The notes: generated by a model from the sequence alone, not told the origin. DNA of 64,000 bases from M0103 sp040386155 (GCA_040386155.1 JAZKFZ010000001.1:372001-436000), one strand, 5' to 3'; positions 1 to 9,372 are shown, numbered from the stretch's first letter. Program-made: numbers and translations.

Positions 1-393
1 GGCATTGATTTCTGGATGGATACTCTCATTCCAATAATACGGCCCTTTTTTACTTGTTTCTATTTGCGGAGATGGGTTCCAAGGTCCTCTCGCCGGTTTT
101 TGAACCCCAACTGAACTATAACTTTCAATAAACGCTGGAAAAATAAATTTACCACTACAGTCAATGGTAATTGTTCCTTTCGGGATGGACACGGAACTTC
201 CAACTTCTACAATTTTACCGTTTTCAATTAAAAGGGTTCCTTTATCAATGGTTTTGATAGATGAAACAACAATCGTTGCATTCGTCAAAGCGTATGAAGG
301 TGCTTGTGTTGGCTTTAATCCATTTTGAGGATCGATTTGAGCAAGACCAATCGTTGAAATTGCCAACAATAGAATAAATACTATTTTTTTCAT
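1..393 (-). CDS. Amidohydrolase family protein, N-terminal part (runs off left edge)
   Basis: The open frame reads leftward from ATG at 391-393 to base 1 without a stop, giving 131 residues of an incomplete protein. It begins with a signal peptide (MKKIVFILLLAISTIGLAQ), so the product is exported. Residues about 35-85 have the pattern of the N-terminal beta-sandwich of metal-dependent amidohydrolases of the imidazolonepropionase type (ALTNATIVV, then LLIENGKIVEVG, then a proline before the expected metal site). The metal-binding HxH that would follow lies beyond the window or is altered: the visible stretch reads FPAFIESYSS where FPGLIDxHxH is usual. That change may mark a catalytically weak paralog. 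The family is fairly clear from the N-terminus; the substrate cannot be told. Confidence 0.7.
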   Translation of the reverse strand, partial: MKKIVFILLLAISTIGLAQIDPQNGLKPTQAPSYALTNATIVVSSIKTIDKGTLLIENGKIVEVGSSVSIPKGTITIDCSGKFIFPAFIESYSSVGVQKPARGPWNPSPQIETSKKGPYYWNESIHPEINA

Positions 394-506
394 AGGATAA
401 ATAAGGATGTGAAGATAGTGAAAATTAGATAAAAGTCGAAAAGTCCGCTTCGCTTTAAGATTTCCAGACCGCTGCGCTCAAACACTCAATGCTTTAAGTA
501 AATCTT

Positions 507-574
507 GTCTTAATGTCTTATCGTCTTAATATCTTGTTGTCTTAATATCTTGTTGACTTATTATCTTGTAGTCT
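507..574. repeat. 8/16-bp tandem repeat upstream of a promoter
   Basis: Four consecutive 16-bp units start at 507, 523, 539 and 555, and a fifth begins at 571. The 523 and 539 copies are identical (GTCTTAATATCTTGTT). Each unit is two degenerate octamers of the type RTCTTRTT. The array ends just before the -7-like box at 583. Confidence 0.75.
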
Positions 575-582
575 AAAAAAGG

Positions 583-590
583 TATCTTTG
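583..590 (+). promoter_or_regulatory. Bacteroidota -7 promoter element (TATCTTTG)
   Basis: TATCTTTG matches the Bacteroidota -7 consensus TAnnTTTG and lies 15 nt before the ATG at 606. No well-spaced -33 TTG is evident. Confidence 0.5.
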
Positions 591-605
591 TAAAAAAAAG
601 AAATT

Positions 606-1031
606 ATGGTACACTTACATTCTGGACTTCGTTGGCTTGCACTTCTATTGATTGTGATCGCTGTTTTTAACGCATTTTCTAAGAGAAAAACTTCCAACTA
701 CGTAGATTTCGATCGCAAGTTGAATCTTTTTGCAATGGTTACTTTTCATGTTCAATTTTTACTAGGTTGGGTGATGTATTTTACTTCTGCAAAAGTGAAT
801 TTTAGTCAGGGATGGATGAAAACTGACCTATTTCGTTTTTTCGGAATGGAGCACACCTTAATGATGACAGTGGCATTTGTGTTATTAACAATAGGACATT
901 CTAAATCTAAAAAGGCAAATGGAGCAAGAAAGCACAAGGTAATTTCTACATTTTACCTGATTGCCTTATTGTTCATTTTAGCTGGAATTCCTTGGCCATT
1001 CAGAGAGGCGTTGGGAGGAGCATGGTTCTAA
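606..1031 (+). CDS. Four-helix membrane protein, cytochrome b-like
   Basis: A 141-residue integral membrane protein with about four hydrophobic helices (near residues 8-25, 42-60, 83-99 and 112-130). Histidines lie in or next to helices (H3, H5, H48, and in the EHTLMM and IGHSKSK segments) and could bind haem, but this is inference. The stop codon overlaps the start of the downstream c-type cytochrome gene, so the two are translationally coupled and probably form one electron-transfer unit. No experimentally characterised family is recognised with certainty; similar small Bacteroidota proteins tend to be called cytochrome B-like. Confidence 0.6.
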   Translation: MVHLHSGLRWLALLLIVIAVFNAFSKRKTSNYVDFDRKLNLFAMVTFHVQFLLGWVMYFTSAKVNFSQGWMKTDLFRFFGMEHTLMMTVAFVLLTIGHSKSKKANGARKHKVISTFYLIALLFILAGIPWPFREALGGAWF

Positions 1032-1351
1032 GAATTACGTCCCTATTTTTAGTGTTCTTCCTACTTTCTTGCGGAGGAAATAACTCCACAATTGAAGCAA
1101 ATTCAGCTGTTGAGAAAGAACCGTTGTCAGGAGAAGTGCTATACTCCAATCATTGTTCTAGTTGTCATGGTGCCGATGGTAAGTTGGGCGCCTCAGGTGC
1201 AAAAGACCTCACCGAGTCAACAATGAATCTTCAACAAATTGAAAAGTTGTTGAAAACAGGACGAAAAGCAATGCCTGTAATGAAAGAAATTCTAGGAACA
1301 GAAGAGAACATGAATGCTGTTTCAAATTTTGTAATCGATTTACGTAAATGA
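1022..1351 (+). CDS. Lipoprotein c-type cytochrome
   Basis: A 109-residue monohaem cytochrome c. The start at 1022 is preferred because GGGAGGAG lies directly upstream and because it gives a lipoprotein signal peptide with lipobox LLSCGG; a longer frame from 992 would bury this signal. The haem-binding CxxCH is CSSCH (around residue 45), and a Met in AMPVM near residue 83 is the likely distal ligand. It overlaps the preceding membrane-protein gene by 10 bp and hflX by 4 bp (ATGA). The protein is expected to be anchored on the periplasmic side and to carry electrons; its partner is unknown, but the upstream membrane protein is the obvious candidate. Confidence 0.82.
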   Translation: MVLRITSLFLVFFLLSCGGNNSTIEANSAVEKEPLSGEVLYSNHCSSCHGADGKLGASGAKDLTESTMNLQQIEKLLKTGRKAMPVMKEILGTEENMNAVSNFVIDLRK

Positions 1352-2601
1352 GTGAAGTATTAGGACACGTAATGGTGGACGCAGTAGAAGAAAAGTGCGT
1401 TTTGGTGGGAGTAATTTCTTCTGATATGTCGGAGGAAGTTGCTAACGAGTATATTGATGAATTGGAATTTTTGGCGGAGACGGCAGGCGCTATCTCTGTA
1501 AGAAAATTCCTTCAGAAATTGCAGCATCCAAATCCAAGAACGTATGTTGGAACAGGAAAACTGATAGAAATTAGAGACTTTATTATAGAGGAAAAAATTG
1601 AATTGGTTGTTTTTGACGATGAACTTTCTCCTTCTCAATTGCGAAATATTGAAAAGGAATTACAATGTAAAATTTTAGATCGAAATATTTTAATCCTCGA
1701 TATTTTCGCGAGTCGTGCTAGAAGTTTTCATGCTAAAACACAAGTTGAACTAGCACAGTTACAATATATGTTGCCACGTTTAACGAGAATGTGGACGCAT
1801 CTTGAACGACAAAAGGGAGGAATTGGATTGAGAGGTCCTGGAGAATCACAAATTGAATCGGATCGAAGAATTATTCAATCGAGAATTTCATTGATGAAAG
1901 AACGACTGAAAGAAATTGATAAGCAAATGTTTGCACAGCGCGGCAATCGCGGCCAATTGGTGCGTGTTGCACTGGTGGGTTACACGAATGTTGGAAAAAG
2001 CACCGTGATGAACTTGCTTGCGAAATCAGAAGTCTTTGCTGAAAATAAATTATTCGCTACACTCGATACCACAGTTCGAAAAGTAGTGATCGAAAATTTA
2101 CCTTTTTTATTGACAGATACTGTTGGGTTTATTCGCAAGTTACCGAACCAATTGTTTGAGTCTTTCAAATCTACGTTGGATGAAGTGCGCGAAGCAGATC
2201 TTTTGATTCATGTCTTGGATATTTCTCATCCCAATTTTGAAGATCAATTTGAGGTAGTAAATTCAACTTTACATGAAATCGAAAATCCATCGAATGTAAA
2301 TTACTCAGTGGGTGGAAGGGATGCTTACGATAAGTTGAAATCCACTACTTCACAAAAAGATAAACCAACAATTTTAGTATTCAATAAAATTGATGCGTAC
2401 ATCAATCCGGATGCTGACGATGAATCGCGTCCAACACTCGATGACTTACAAAAAAGTTGGATGTCGAAAATGAACAATAAAAATTGTGTCTTTATTTCGG
2501 CACAGGACAAAGATAACATAGATGAATTGAAGCGGGTAATCTATGAACAAGTGAAGGAAATCTTCAAAATTCGTTACCCGTACAATGATTTTCTATACTA
2601 A
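1348..2601 (+). CDS. hflX: GTPase HflX
   Basis: A 417-residue ribosome-associated GTPase that in other bacteria splits or rescues stalled 70S ribosomes. It has the N-terminal HflX domain (residues about 20-195, with the conserved NPRTYVGTGK and GLRGPGESQIESDRR). The G domain has G1 GYTNVGKST (about 210), G3 DTVGF (about 255) and G4 NKID (about 345). Full length for the family. The ATG overlaps the cytochrome stop, suggesting co-transcription from 583 onward, although no functional link is known. A bidirectional terminator follows immediately. Confidence 0.95.
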   Translation: MSEVLGHVMVDAVEEKCVLVGVISSDMSEEVANEYIDELEFLAETAGAISVRKFLQKLQHPNPRTYVGTGKLIEIRDFIIEEKIELVVFDDELSPSQLRNIEKELQCKILDRNILILDIFASRARSFHAKTQVELAQLQYMLPRLTRMWTHLERQKGGIGLRGPGESQIESDRRIIQSRISLMKERLKEIDKQMFAQRGNRGQLVRVALVGYTNVGKSTVMNLLAKSEVFAENKLFATLDTTVRKVVIENLPFLLTDTVGFIRKLPNQLFESFKSTLDEVREADLLIHVLDISHPNFEDQFEVVNSTLHEIENPSNVNYSVGGRDAYDKLKSTTSQKDKPTILVFNKIDAYINPDADDESRPTLDDLQKSWMSKMNNKNCVFISAQDKDNIDELKRVIYEQVKEIFKIRYPYNDFLY

Positions 2602-2604
2602 AAC

Positions 2605-2638
2605 AAAAAAGTCTAACCATAACAGTTAGACTTTTTTT
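2605..2638. terminator. Bidirectional intrinsic terminator
   Basis: A perfect 7-bp stem GTCTAAC (2611-2617) / GTTAGAC (2625-2631) with a 7-nt loop is flanked by A6 on the left and T8 on the right. It sits between the convergent hflX and the anchor-L gene and can serve both. Confidence 0.85.
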
Positions 2639-2656
2639 TGATAGTAGTATAGGTGT

Positions 2657-4942
2657 TTATCTTGCTAGTTGAACAAATCCATGTCCTTCAACTGTTGGTA
2701 ATTCTCCTAGAGCGTTAGGTAATCCCCACGCGATGTATTTATAGAAATAAGTGCCATCCTCTGCGAGCGCTCCACCTGGAGATTTTCCATCCCAAGCTGG
2801 ATTTGGTCCTGCTCCATTGTACATAACATTACCCCAACGATTCAATACCGTTAATTCAATTCGTGTTGTATTTACTCCATTAACAAAGAACAAATCATTT
2901 GCATTATCATTATTTGGTGTAAAGATATTTGGCGCATCAACAATTGGTTCTGGATAGGTACAACTTCCGTCGTCAGCATTTGCTAGTGGATTGTAATTTG
3001 TTGCATTCGGATCCATACAGCCACAAATACTGATTGCAATCGCTGCGTAAGTGGTATCAGAACAATTACCTTCAATGGCAATTAATTGAATAATACCACT
3101 ATTGTTATACACTTGCGTAACAGTGCTCATGCTGCTAGTATTGTCTGTGTTACCATTTCCATAGTTCCACAAGAATGTTGAAGCATTTTGACTATTATTT
3201 GTAATTGTAACTGTTAATGGAGAACAACCAACACTTGGCGTTACTGTCATAGAAGCAATAGGTGGCTCAATCATGTCCACAAAAACACTATCATTCACAC
3301 GACAATCAATTACACTATCTTCTAATTCAAGGTAGTACCAGCCAGAAGGTAATGGGGTAATTGAACTTTGGTTAGGTCCTACCACTTGTCCAGCAGCATT
3401 TGTCCATGTAAAATTCAATAGATACTGTGTACCTGCTTGCAATGGATTATCAGTTGCACCATAAGGATAGGTATTTGCAATAACAGCTCCAGTTGGATCA
3501 CATGTAGATGGCATTGAAGTCAATGTATCAATAAATAGGGTTTGGTTTACAATAATGTTTGCAGTATCAACCGCTGTATAGCCACAAGCATCAGTCACTG
3601 TAATAATAACCGTTGTGTCTCCATTGTACGTCATATCTACCGGCGTAGTGAGCGTGGTGTCGCCATTACTCCATTGATACGTATAGGGTGCAAGTCCACC
3701 AGAAACAGTAAAGGTAGCTTCTTTATCGTGCTCTCTACAAACATAAGTGATGGTATTAGCGTTCAAAATAATTGGTGGTTGGTCATTAATAAAGAATTGT
3801 CCAGATCCGGAAAGTGTATCACCTGTGATGGCATCTATTACCGTTACATTGATAATGATTGTTTCCATTCCCTCGGGAGTAAAATCTTCAAGAGGAACAA
3901 TGTTCCAAACAACAGTATCAACTCCTGGTGCTAAAATTACTGAGTCGGCAAGTAAATTGTAGTCAACTCCATTGGTTGCAGATCCGCTGTAAGTAACATA
4001 GGCAATTAGAGAGTCATTTTCATTTCCACAACCAGCGCGTGTAAAAATTAACTCACCTGATTCATTACATCCTTCGTAGGCAGTATTGTCATTTGAAAAA
4101 GCATTAAAGGTAAATTCAACTGGATTGGTAGTAAAACTTCCAGCTTCCAAAAACACACCTGAATCCCATCCTTGGTCAGCGATATTACAAATCGCCAATT
4201 TAATATGGTACGTTTCTCCACAAATCAAATCAGATGTTGCTGTTAATAAAACCGTTGTTCCATCGTATTGAATAGCATTTCCATAGGCTGCACCGCCGCC
4301 GTTGTTTGCATAGTAAGCTGCATTTGTTACAGGACTAACATTATCAATTGTCACTGGTGTGCCAGCCGTACCAGGCACTATAGCGATATTTTGTCCACCA
4401 TTCGGGTACGGTCCTAGCGCAAAAGGTCCAGAGATGCCCGGTCCCCAAAGAAAAAATCCAAAGGCGTCATTAAAACCTGCATCTACGAATTCTGGGTATT
4501 CTTCAGAACCAAAAATGTAGTCAAATTGCAATAAGTTTCCAGTAGCCACAAAATCGAATTCCAGCACAATTCCATTTGTTACGTTTGCGTTCGCAATTTG
4601 GTTTAAGTGAGGATCTGTAGTTACTGTTGGAGTACCTGTTTGTGAGACACCACCTCCATTATTTGGACCTATTGCCGCATTCCCCATCCCCGTTGTTAGC
4701 AAAACTCCTTCTGGAATTGGAAACGATGTTGAGTTAGCATTGAAATAGGTAGCGTTTCCTACTACTGTTGCCGCAGTTGCCGCAGAACCATTCACAGTAA
4801 TATTTGTTGCAGAGACTCCTGCTCCTACTAATACATTGTCAATTAATTGCTGAGCCGTAAGTGTATTTTGCACCGTAATTTGTGAATTAGCAGCGATTAC
4901 AAGTAAAAAAGTAAAACTTACTAATGAGATAATTTTTTTCAT
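2657..4942 (-). CDS. Secreted choice-of-anchor-L / CHU_C protein (T9SS type B cargo)
   Basis: A large exported protein of 761 residues from ATG at 4942; the longer frame to 5002 is rejected because MKKIISLVSFTFLLVIAANS is a clean signal peptide. Domains in order: choice-of-anchor-L domain (about 20-240, including FDFVATGNLLQFDYIFGSEE), a Calx-beta-like segment (about 290-395), PKD/Ig-like segments (about 400-650), a short Cys motif (CGCMDPNATNYNP, about 660) and a gliding-motility-type C-terminal domain (about 680-761, with IFTPNNDNANDLF and LTVLNRWGNVMY). The last is the type B sorting domain of type IX secretion, so the protein should be exported to the cell surface or medium. Anchor-L proteins are commonly surface or adhesive; the specific role is unknown. 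Confidence 0.88.
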   Translation of the reverse strand: MKKIISLVSFTFLLVIAANSQITVQNTLTAQQLIDNVLVGAGVSATNITVNGSAATAATVVGNATYFNANSTSFPIPEGVLLTTGMGNAAIGPNNGGGVSQTGTPTVTTDPHLNQIANANVTNGIVLEFDFVATGNLLQFDYIFGSEEYPEFVDAGFNDAFGFFLWGPGISGPFALGPYPNGGQNIAIVPGTAGTPVTIDNVSPVTNAAYYANNGGGAAYGNAIQYDGTTVLLTATSDLICGETYHIKLAICNIADQGWDSGVFLEAGSFTTNPVEFTFNAFSNDNTAYEGCNESGELIFTRAGCGNENDSLIAYVTYSGSATNGVDYNLLADSVILAPGVDTVVWNIVPLEDFTPEGMETIIINVTVIDAITGDTLSGSGQFFINDQPPIILNANTITYVCREHDKEATFTVSGGLAPYTYQWSNGDTTLTTPVDMTYNGDTTVIITVTDACGYTAVDTANIIVNQTLFIDTLTSMPSTCDPTGAVIANTYPYGATDNPLQAGTQYLLNFTWTNAAGQVVGPNQSSITPLPSGWYYLELEDSVIDCRVNDSVFVDMIEPPIASMTVTPSVGCSPLTVTITNNSQNASTFLWNYGNGNTDNTSSMSTVTQVYNNSGIIQLIAIEGNCSDTTYAAIAISICGCMDPNATNYNPLANADDGSCTYPEPIVDAPNIFTPNNDNANDLFFVNGVNTTRIELTVLNRWGNVMYNGAGPNPAWDGKSPGGALAEDGTYFYKYIAWGLPNALGELPTVEGHGFVQLAR

Positions 4943-5059
4943 TTTGAGTAATTTGTATTTTCTAGACCGCCAAAGATAAGAAATGGTTGCGTAGTTGCAC
5001 AAAATAAAAATTCTTAATTCCGAGAATTATTGCCAATTTTGAATTGTAAAACAAACATT

Positions 5060-6454
5060 ATGGAGAATACGCAATTATTTATTGAGAAAAACCAAGACAG
5101 ATTTTTAAAAGAATTACTCGATTTATTGAAAATTCCATCTATTTCTGCCGACCCATCTTACGCGAATGACGTAAATAAAACGGCTGATTTATTGGCTGAA
5201 AATTTCAGAAATATTGGTCTCGATAAAGTTGAAGTGTGTCAAACGAAAGGCTATCCAATTGTTTATGCTGAAAAGATCATTGATGCAACAAAACCTACGG
5301 TGTTGGTGTATGGACATTACGATGTTCAACCCGCAGATCCCATTGATTTGTGGCACAATCCGCCATTCGAACCCATCATTAAAAAAACAGAAATTCACCC
5401 TGAAGGTGCCATTTTTGCTCGTGGAGCGTGTGATGACAAAGGTCAAATGTTCATGCATGTAAAAGCGATTGAAGCAATGTTGTCTACAAGTGAATTGCCA
5501 TGCAACGTTAAATTAATGATTGAAGGTGAAGAAGAGGTTGGTAGCGAAAACCTTGGAATTTTTGTGAAAGAAAATGTGGAGCGATTGAAAGCAGATGTTA
5601 TTTTGGTTTCGGATACTGGAATGATTGCCAATGATGTGCCTTCTATCACCACTGGCCTGCGTGGATTAAGCTATGTAGAAGTTGAAGTAACAGGTCCAAA
5701 TAGAGATTTACATTCTGGTTTGTACGGTGGCTGTGTTGCGAATCCAATTAATATCTTGAATAAAATGATTGCTTCATTGCACGATGAAAATAATCACATC
5801 ACTATTCCAGGATTTTACGATAAAGTAATTGAATTGTCTAACGAAGAAAGAGCAGAAATGGCAAAAGCGCCTTTTTCGCATGAAGCATATTGTAAAGCAT
5901 TAGACATGGAAGACACGTATGGTGAAAAGGGCTATTCCACTATGGAAAGAGGCTCCATTCGTCCGACCTTGGATGTAAACGGTATTTGGGGTGGCTACAC
6001 AGGTGAAGGAGCCAAAACGGTAATTGCATCGAAAGCGTACGCTAAAATTTCAATGCGCCTAGTTCCAGATCAAGATCCTCAAGAAATTACGGCTCTTTTC
6101 AAAAATCATTTTGAATCTATCGCACCTAAAGGAACCCGAATCGTTGTTAAACCGCATCATGGAGGTGAGGCTGCCGTTACGCCTATTGATTCAATTGGCT
6201 ATAAAGCCGCTTCGATGGCCTACGAGCACACATTTAAGAAGAAACCAATTCCTGTGCGCAGTGGGGGAAGTATTCCAATTGTAGCAATGTTTGAGAAAAT
6301 TCTTGGCTTGAAAACTATTTTAATGGGCTTTGGCTTAGATAGTGATGCTATTCACTCGCCAAATGAGCACTTTGGTTTATTCAATTTCCACAAAGGAATA
6401 GAGACAATTCCATACTTTTATAAGTATTACACTGAATTGATGGAAGTGAAATAG
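5060..6454 (+). CDS. M20 family dipeptidase
   Basis: A 464-residue zinc peptidase of the M20 (CNDP-like dipeptidase) family. The start at 5060 (MENTQLF) is chosen over 5030, which would add ten residues not seen in the family. Metal-site motifs are visible: GHYDVQP (about 84), GACDDKGQ (about 120) and EGEEEVGSEN (about 155, carrying the catalytic Glu pair), with a dimerisation domain from about 200 to 320. There is no signal peptide, so it is cytoplasmic and probably hydrolyses dipeptides. It stands alone, divergent from the anchor-L gene. Confidence 0.92.
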   Translation: MENTQLFIEKNQDRFLKELLDLLKIPSISADPSYANDVNKTADLLAENFRNIGLDKVEVCQTKGYPIVYAEKIIDATKPTVLVYGHYDVQPADPIDLWHNPPFEPIIKKTEIHPEGAIFARGACDDKGQMFMHVKAIEAMLSTSELPCNVKLMIEGEEEVGSENLGIFVKENVERLKADVILVSDTGMIANDVPSITTGLRGLSYVEVEVTGPNRDLHSGLYGGCVANPINILNKMIASLHDENNHITIPGFYDKVIELSNEERAEMAKAPFSHEAYCKALDMEDTYGEKGYSTMERGSIRPTLDVNGIWGGYTGEGAKTVIASKAYAKISMRLVPDQDPQEITALFKNHFESIAPKGTRIVVKPHHGGEAAVTPIDSIGYKAASMAYEHTFKKKPIPVRSGGSIPIVAMFEKILGLKTILMGFGLDSDAIHSPNEHFGLFNFHKGIETIPYFYKYYTELMEVK

Positions 6455-6500
6455 TTACCTATTTTTTCTTTTTCGTTCAACTGAGACTAAACAAATATCT

Positions 6501-6965
6501 ATGCGATTCAATTTCTTATTTTCTGCTTTGCTTCTAGTGATGCTCAGCGCATGTGCTATTAGTGAGCCCGAATTCAATGGTTTCGAAGGCTACCGAATGA
6601 AAAAAATAGATGGACGTGAAGTTCAACTGGAAATTGATGCGGATATTGAAAATCCGAATTGGTTTGCCTTCAAGTTGAAAAAATCGAATTTAGAAGTCTT
6701 TGTGGATCAAAATTTTCTAGGGACTTTGCATCTTGATAAAAAAGTGAAATTGAAGCGAAAAAGCAGTGGAATAATAACAATTCCTTTGCAGGCAATGTTA
6801 GAGGAAGGGGCGCTCTTTTCACTTATGAAATATGCCGGAAAGGATAAAGTAGATGTTCGTTTGAAGGGCACTGCGAAAGTGGGGGTATTTATTTTTAGCA
6901 AGAAATTAACCATCGATGAGAAACGCCAAGTTTCAGGAAAGATGTTTAAAAATCAAGGAAATTAG
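6501..6965 (+). CDS. LEA type 2 (WHy)-like lipoprotein
   Basis: A 154-residue lipoprotein with signal peptide and lipobox LLVMLSAC (Cys near 18). The mature part has the alternating pattern of the LEA-14/WHy beta-sandwich: DIENPNWFAFKLKKSNLEVF followed by FLGTLHLDKKVKLKRKSSG and IITIPLQ. It is probably tethered to a membrane facing the periplasm; the function of bacterial WHy proteins is poorly known. It ends 3 bp before the tex start, so it is likely co-transcribed with tex. Confidence 0.72.
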   Translation: MRFNFLFSALLLVMLSACAISEPEFNGFEGYRMKKIDGREVQLEIDADIENPNWFAFKLKKSNLEVFVDQNFLGTLHLDKKVKLKRKSSGIITIPLQAMLEEGALFSLMKYAGKDKVDVRLKGTAKVGVFIFSKKLTIDEKRQVSGKMFKNQGN

Positions 6966-6968
6966 TTT

Positions 6969-9080
6969 ATGGACAAGTTGTCGTTCGTTGTTCAACTGCT
7001 GCAGTTGGATAAGAAAGGAATTCAAAACACATTAAATTTACTCGATTCTGGAGCTACAGTGCCTTTTATTTCGCGTTATCGAAAGGAACAAACAGGTAAT
7101 TTTGATGAGGTTCAGATTGCCAATATTCGCGATGAAGCAAAACGCTTCGATGAAATTATTGCTCGGCAGCAAACAATGCTCAAATCCATCGAACAACAGG
7201 GCAAATTGACTTCGGAATTAGAAAATCGAATTCTACTTTGTTTTGACACTACAGAACTGGAAGACATCTATTTGCCCTATAAGCAGCGACGAGAAACACG
7301 CGGTGATAAAGCTAAGAAATTGGGTTTGGAGCCATTGGCAAAGCTTATCATCTCGCAACATGGAGGCGATTTATTCTCCACCGCTGCTCGTTTCGTGAAA
7401 GGGGATGTTGAAACGGAAGAAGATGCTATTCAAGGAGCCAAAGATATTATTGCCGAATGGGTCAATGAATCAATTCATCTCCGTGGGCGCTTAAGAACTT
7501 TAGTGCAACGAAAAGGAGTGCTCACCTCCAAACTAGTGAAAGGAAAGGAGCAAGAGGCCGAAAAGTATAAAGACTATTTTGATTTTTCAGAAGCAATTTA
7601 TAAAACCTCCTCTCATCGTTTTTTAGCACTGTATCGTGCTGATCGTGAAGGATATTTGAAACTATCATTGCAAGCTCCTAGGGAAGAGGCACAAGAAATA
7701 ATTCATCGTCAATTTGTAAAGGGAGTAGATGATTTCGCCAAAGCTGTGGAAGAGGCGTGTGATGATGCCTATAAAAGATTGTTGATGCCTTCACTTCAAA
7801 ATGAGGTACTGCAATTGCACAAAGAAAAGGCAGATGTTGAGGCGATTAAGATTTTTAGTAACAATTTGCGACAATTACTGTTGGCGGCTCCACTAGGAGA
7901 AAAGCGTGTGCTTGCCATTGATCCAGGATTTAGAACCGGGTGCAAAGTGGTGTGTATTGATGAACAAGGAAATCTTTTGACCAATACAACCATTTATCCG
8001 CATGCCCCTCAAAACGAATCGAGTGCTGCAAAAACAAAAATTGCCCAGTTGGTAGAAGCCTATAAAATTGATGCCATTGCAGTTGGTGATGGTACGGCTG
8101 GACGAGAGACAGAAAGCTTCATAAAGCGAATTCATTTTAATAAAGACATTCAAGTTTTTATTGTTAGAGAAGATGGTGCCTCGATTTATTCAGCGAGTGC
8201 AATTGCGCGAAAAGAATTTCCTGACTACGATGTGACGGTGCGAGGCGCTGTTTCTATAGGTCGACGATTGATGGATCCCTTGGCAGAATTGGTAAAAATT
8301 GATCCTAAATCAGTGGGGGTTGGTCAGTATCAGCATGAAGTAAATCAATCTTTGCTGAAAAATGCACTGGATGATGTTGTTATTTCTGCTGTTAACACAG
8401 TGGGTGTTGATTTGAATACTGCCTCTCCGTATTTGTTGAGCTACGTTTCAGGTTTAGGAATGCAATTGGCTGAAAATATTGTTGCGCATCGCGCTGAGGT
8501 AGGAAAATTTACGTCTCGCGATGAATTAAAAAAAGTAAAACGTTTAGGTGATAAAGCATTTGAGCAAGCCGCTGGATTTTTAAGAATTCAAGGTGGAAAA
8601 AATCCCCTAGATAACTCTGCTGTGCATCCAGAAAGTTACCAATTTGTTGATCAGATTGCGAAAAAACTAGGAACAAATTCGAGAGAGATTCTTGCGAATG
8701 CTGAGCTCTTAAAAGAAGTGAAACAGGCTGATTTCTCAGAAATAGATCCTTATACGTTCAAGGACATTCTGAGCGAATTAAAGAAACCTATGCGCGATCC
8801 CCGAAAAGAAGCGAAGGTATTGGAATTTGACGCAACAATTAGAACCATTGAAGATTTAAAAATTGGAATGGAGCTCAATGGTATTGTTACCAATGTGACT
8901 GCTTTTGGAGCTTTTGTCAATATTGGATTGAAAGAAAATGGCTTGATTCACAAATCGCAGTTAGCGGATGTGTATGTAGAAGATCCTTCCAAATTTATCG
9001 CCTTGCATGAGCATGTGAAAGTGCAAGTGCAGGAGATTGATGTTGCACGAAAAAGAATAGGGTTGAAACGATTGAAGTAG
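6969..9080 (+). CDS. tex: Tex family RNA-binding protein
   Basis: A 703-residue Tex (toxin expression/YhgF) homolog. It has an N-terminal helical region (FISRYRKEQTGNFDEVQ), a YqgF/RNase H-like domain (about 310-440, with VLAIDPGFRTGCKVV and VGDGTAGRETE), a helix-hairpin-helix region (about 480-560, VDLNTASPYLLSYVSGLG) and a C-terminal S1 domain (about 625-700, GIVTNVTAFGAFVNIGLKE). Tex binds nucleic acids and affects transcription and RNA metabolism in other bacteria. Length and domain order are normal. It directly follows the LEA-type lipoprotein gene. Confidence 0.95.
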   Translation: MDKLSFVVQLLQLDKKGIQNTLNLLDSGATVPFISRYRKEQTGNFDEVQIANIRDEAKRFDEIIARQQTMLKSIEQQGKLTSELENRILLCFDTTELEDIYLPYKQRRETRGDKAKKLGLEPLAKLIISQHGGDLFSTAARFVKGDVETEEDAIQGAKDIIAEWVNESIHLRGRLRTLVQRKGVLTSKLVKGKEQEAEKYKDYFDFSEAIYKTSSHRFLALYRADREGYLKLSLQAPREEAQEIIHRQFVKGVDDFAKAVEEACDDAYKRLLMPSLQNEVLQLHKEKADVEAIKIFSNNLRQLLLAAPLGEKRVLAIDPGFRTGCKVVCIDEQGNLLTNTTIYPHAPQNESSAAKTKIAQLVEAYKIDAIAVGDGTAGRETESFIKRIHFNKDIQVFIVREDGASIYSASAIARKEFPDYDVTVRGAVSIGRRLMDPLAELVKIDPKSVGVGQYQHEVNQSLLKNALDDVVISAVNTVGVDLNTASPYLLSYVSGLGMQLAENIVAHRAEVGKFTSRDELKKVKRLGDKAFEQAAGFLRIQGGKNPLDNSAVHPESYQFVDQIAKKLGTNSREILANAELLKEVKQADFSEIDPYTFKDILSELKKPMRDPRKEAKVLEFDATIRTIEDLKIGMELNGIVTNVTAFGAFVNIGLKENGLIHKSQLADVYVEDPSKFIALHEHVKVQVQEIDVARKRIGLKRLK

Positions 9081-9098
9081 TTTCGCAGCTAATTTTTC

Positions 9099-9372
9099 TT
9101 TCAACACAGAGTGCACGGAGTTTCCACAGAGCACACAGAGTAGTTTTGACGATAGAAAAAGAGCACACAAAGTATTTTTTGCAGAATTAGCTCTGTGAAC
9201 TCCGTGACTCTGTGAACTCCGTGACTCTGTGCCCTCTGTGTTGAAAGAGCATTCTCGTTTTTGAACATTTCCAAAGCAATTTTATAGAGCCCATAGAATA
9301 ATTTTTGGCGACTAAACTCTGTGTCCTCCTTTACTCTGTGTTCCTCTGTGTTGAAAGAGCATTCTCGTTTTT
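9099..9372. repeat. CTCTGTG-type interspersed repeats with inverted arms
   Basis: This 317-bp gap between tex and engB holds a repeat cluster. A 30-bp segment (starting CCTCTGTGTTGAAAGAGCAT) occurs identically at 9233-9262 and 9343-9372. Its 13-bp core CTCTGTGTTGAAA occurs inverted at 9099-9111. Between these lie tandem copies of CTCTGTGAACTCCGTGA (around 9191-9230). The arms could fold into a long hairpin. Confidence 0.8.

Noticed and set aside
507..574. CRISPR array
   Set aside because: Units are contiguous 8/16-bp repeats without spacers, and no cas genes are present.
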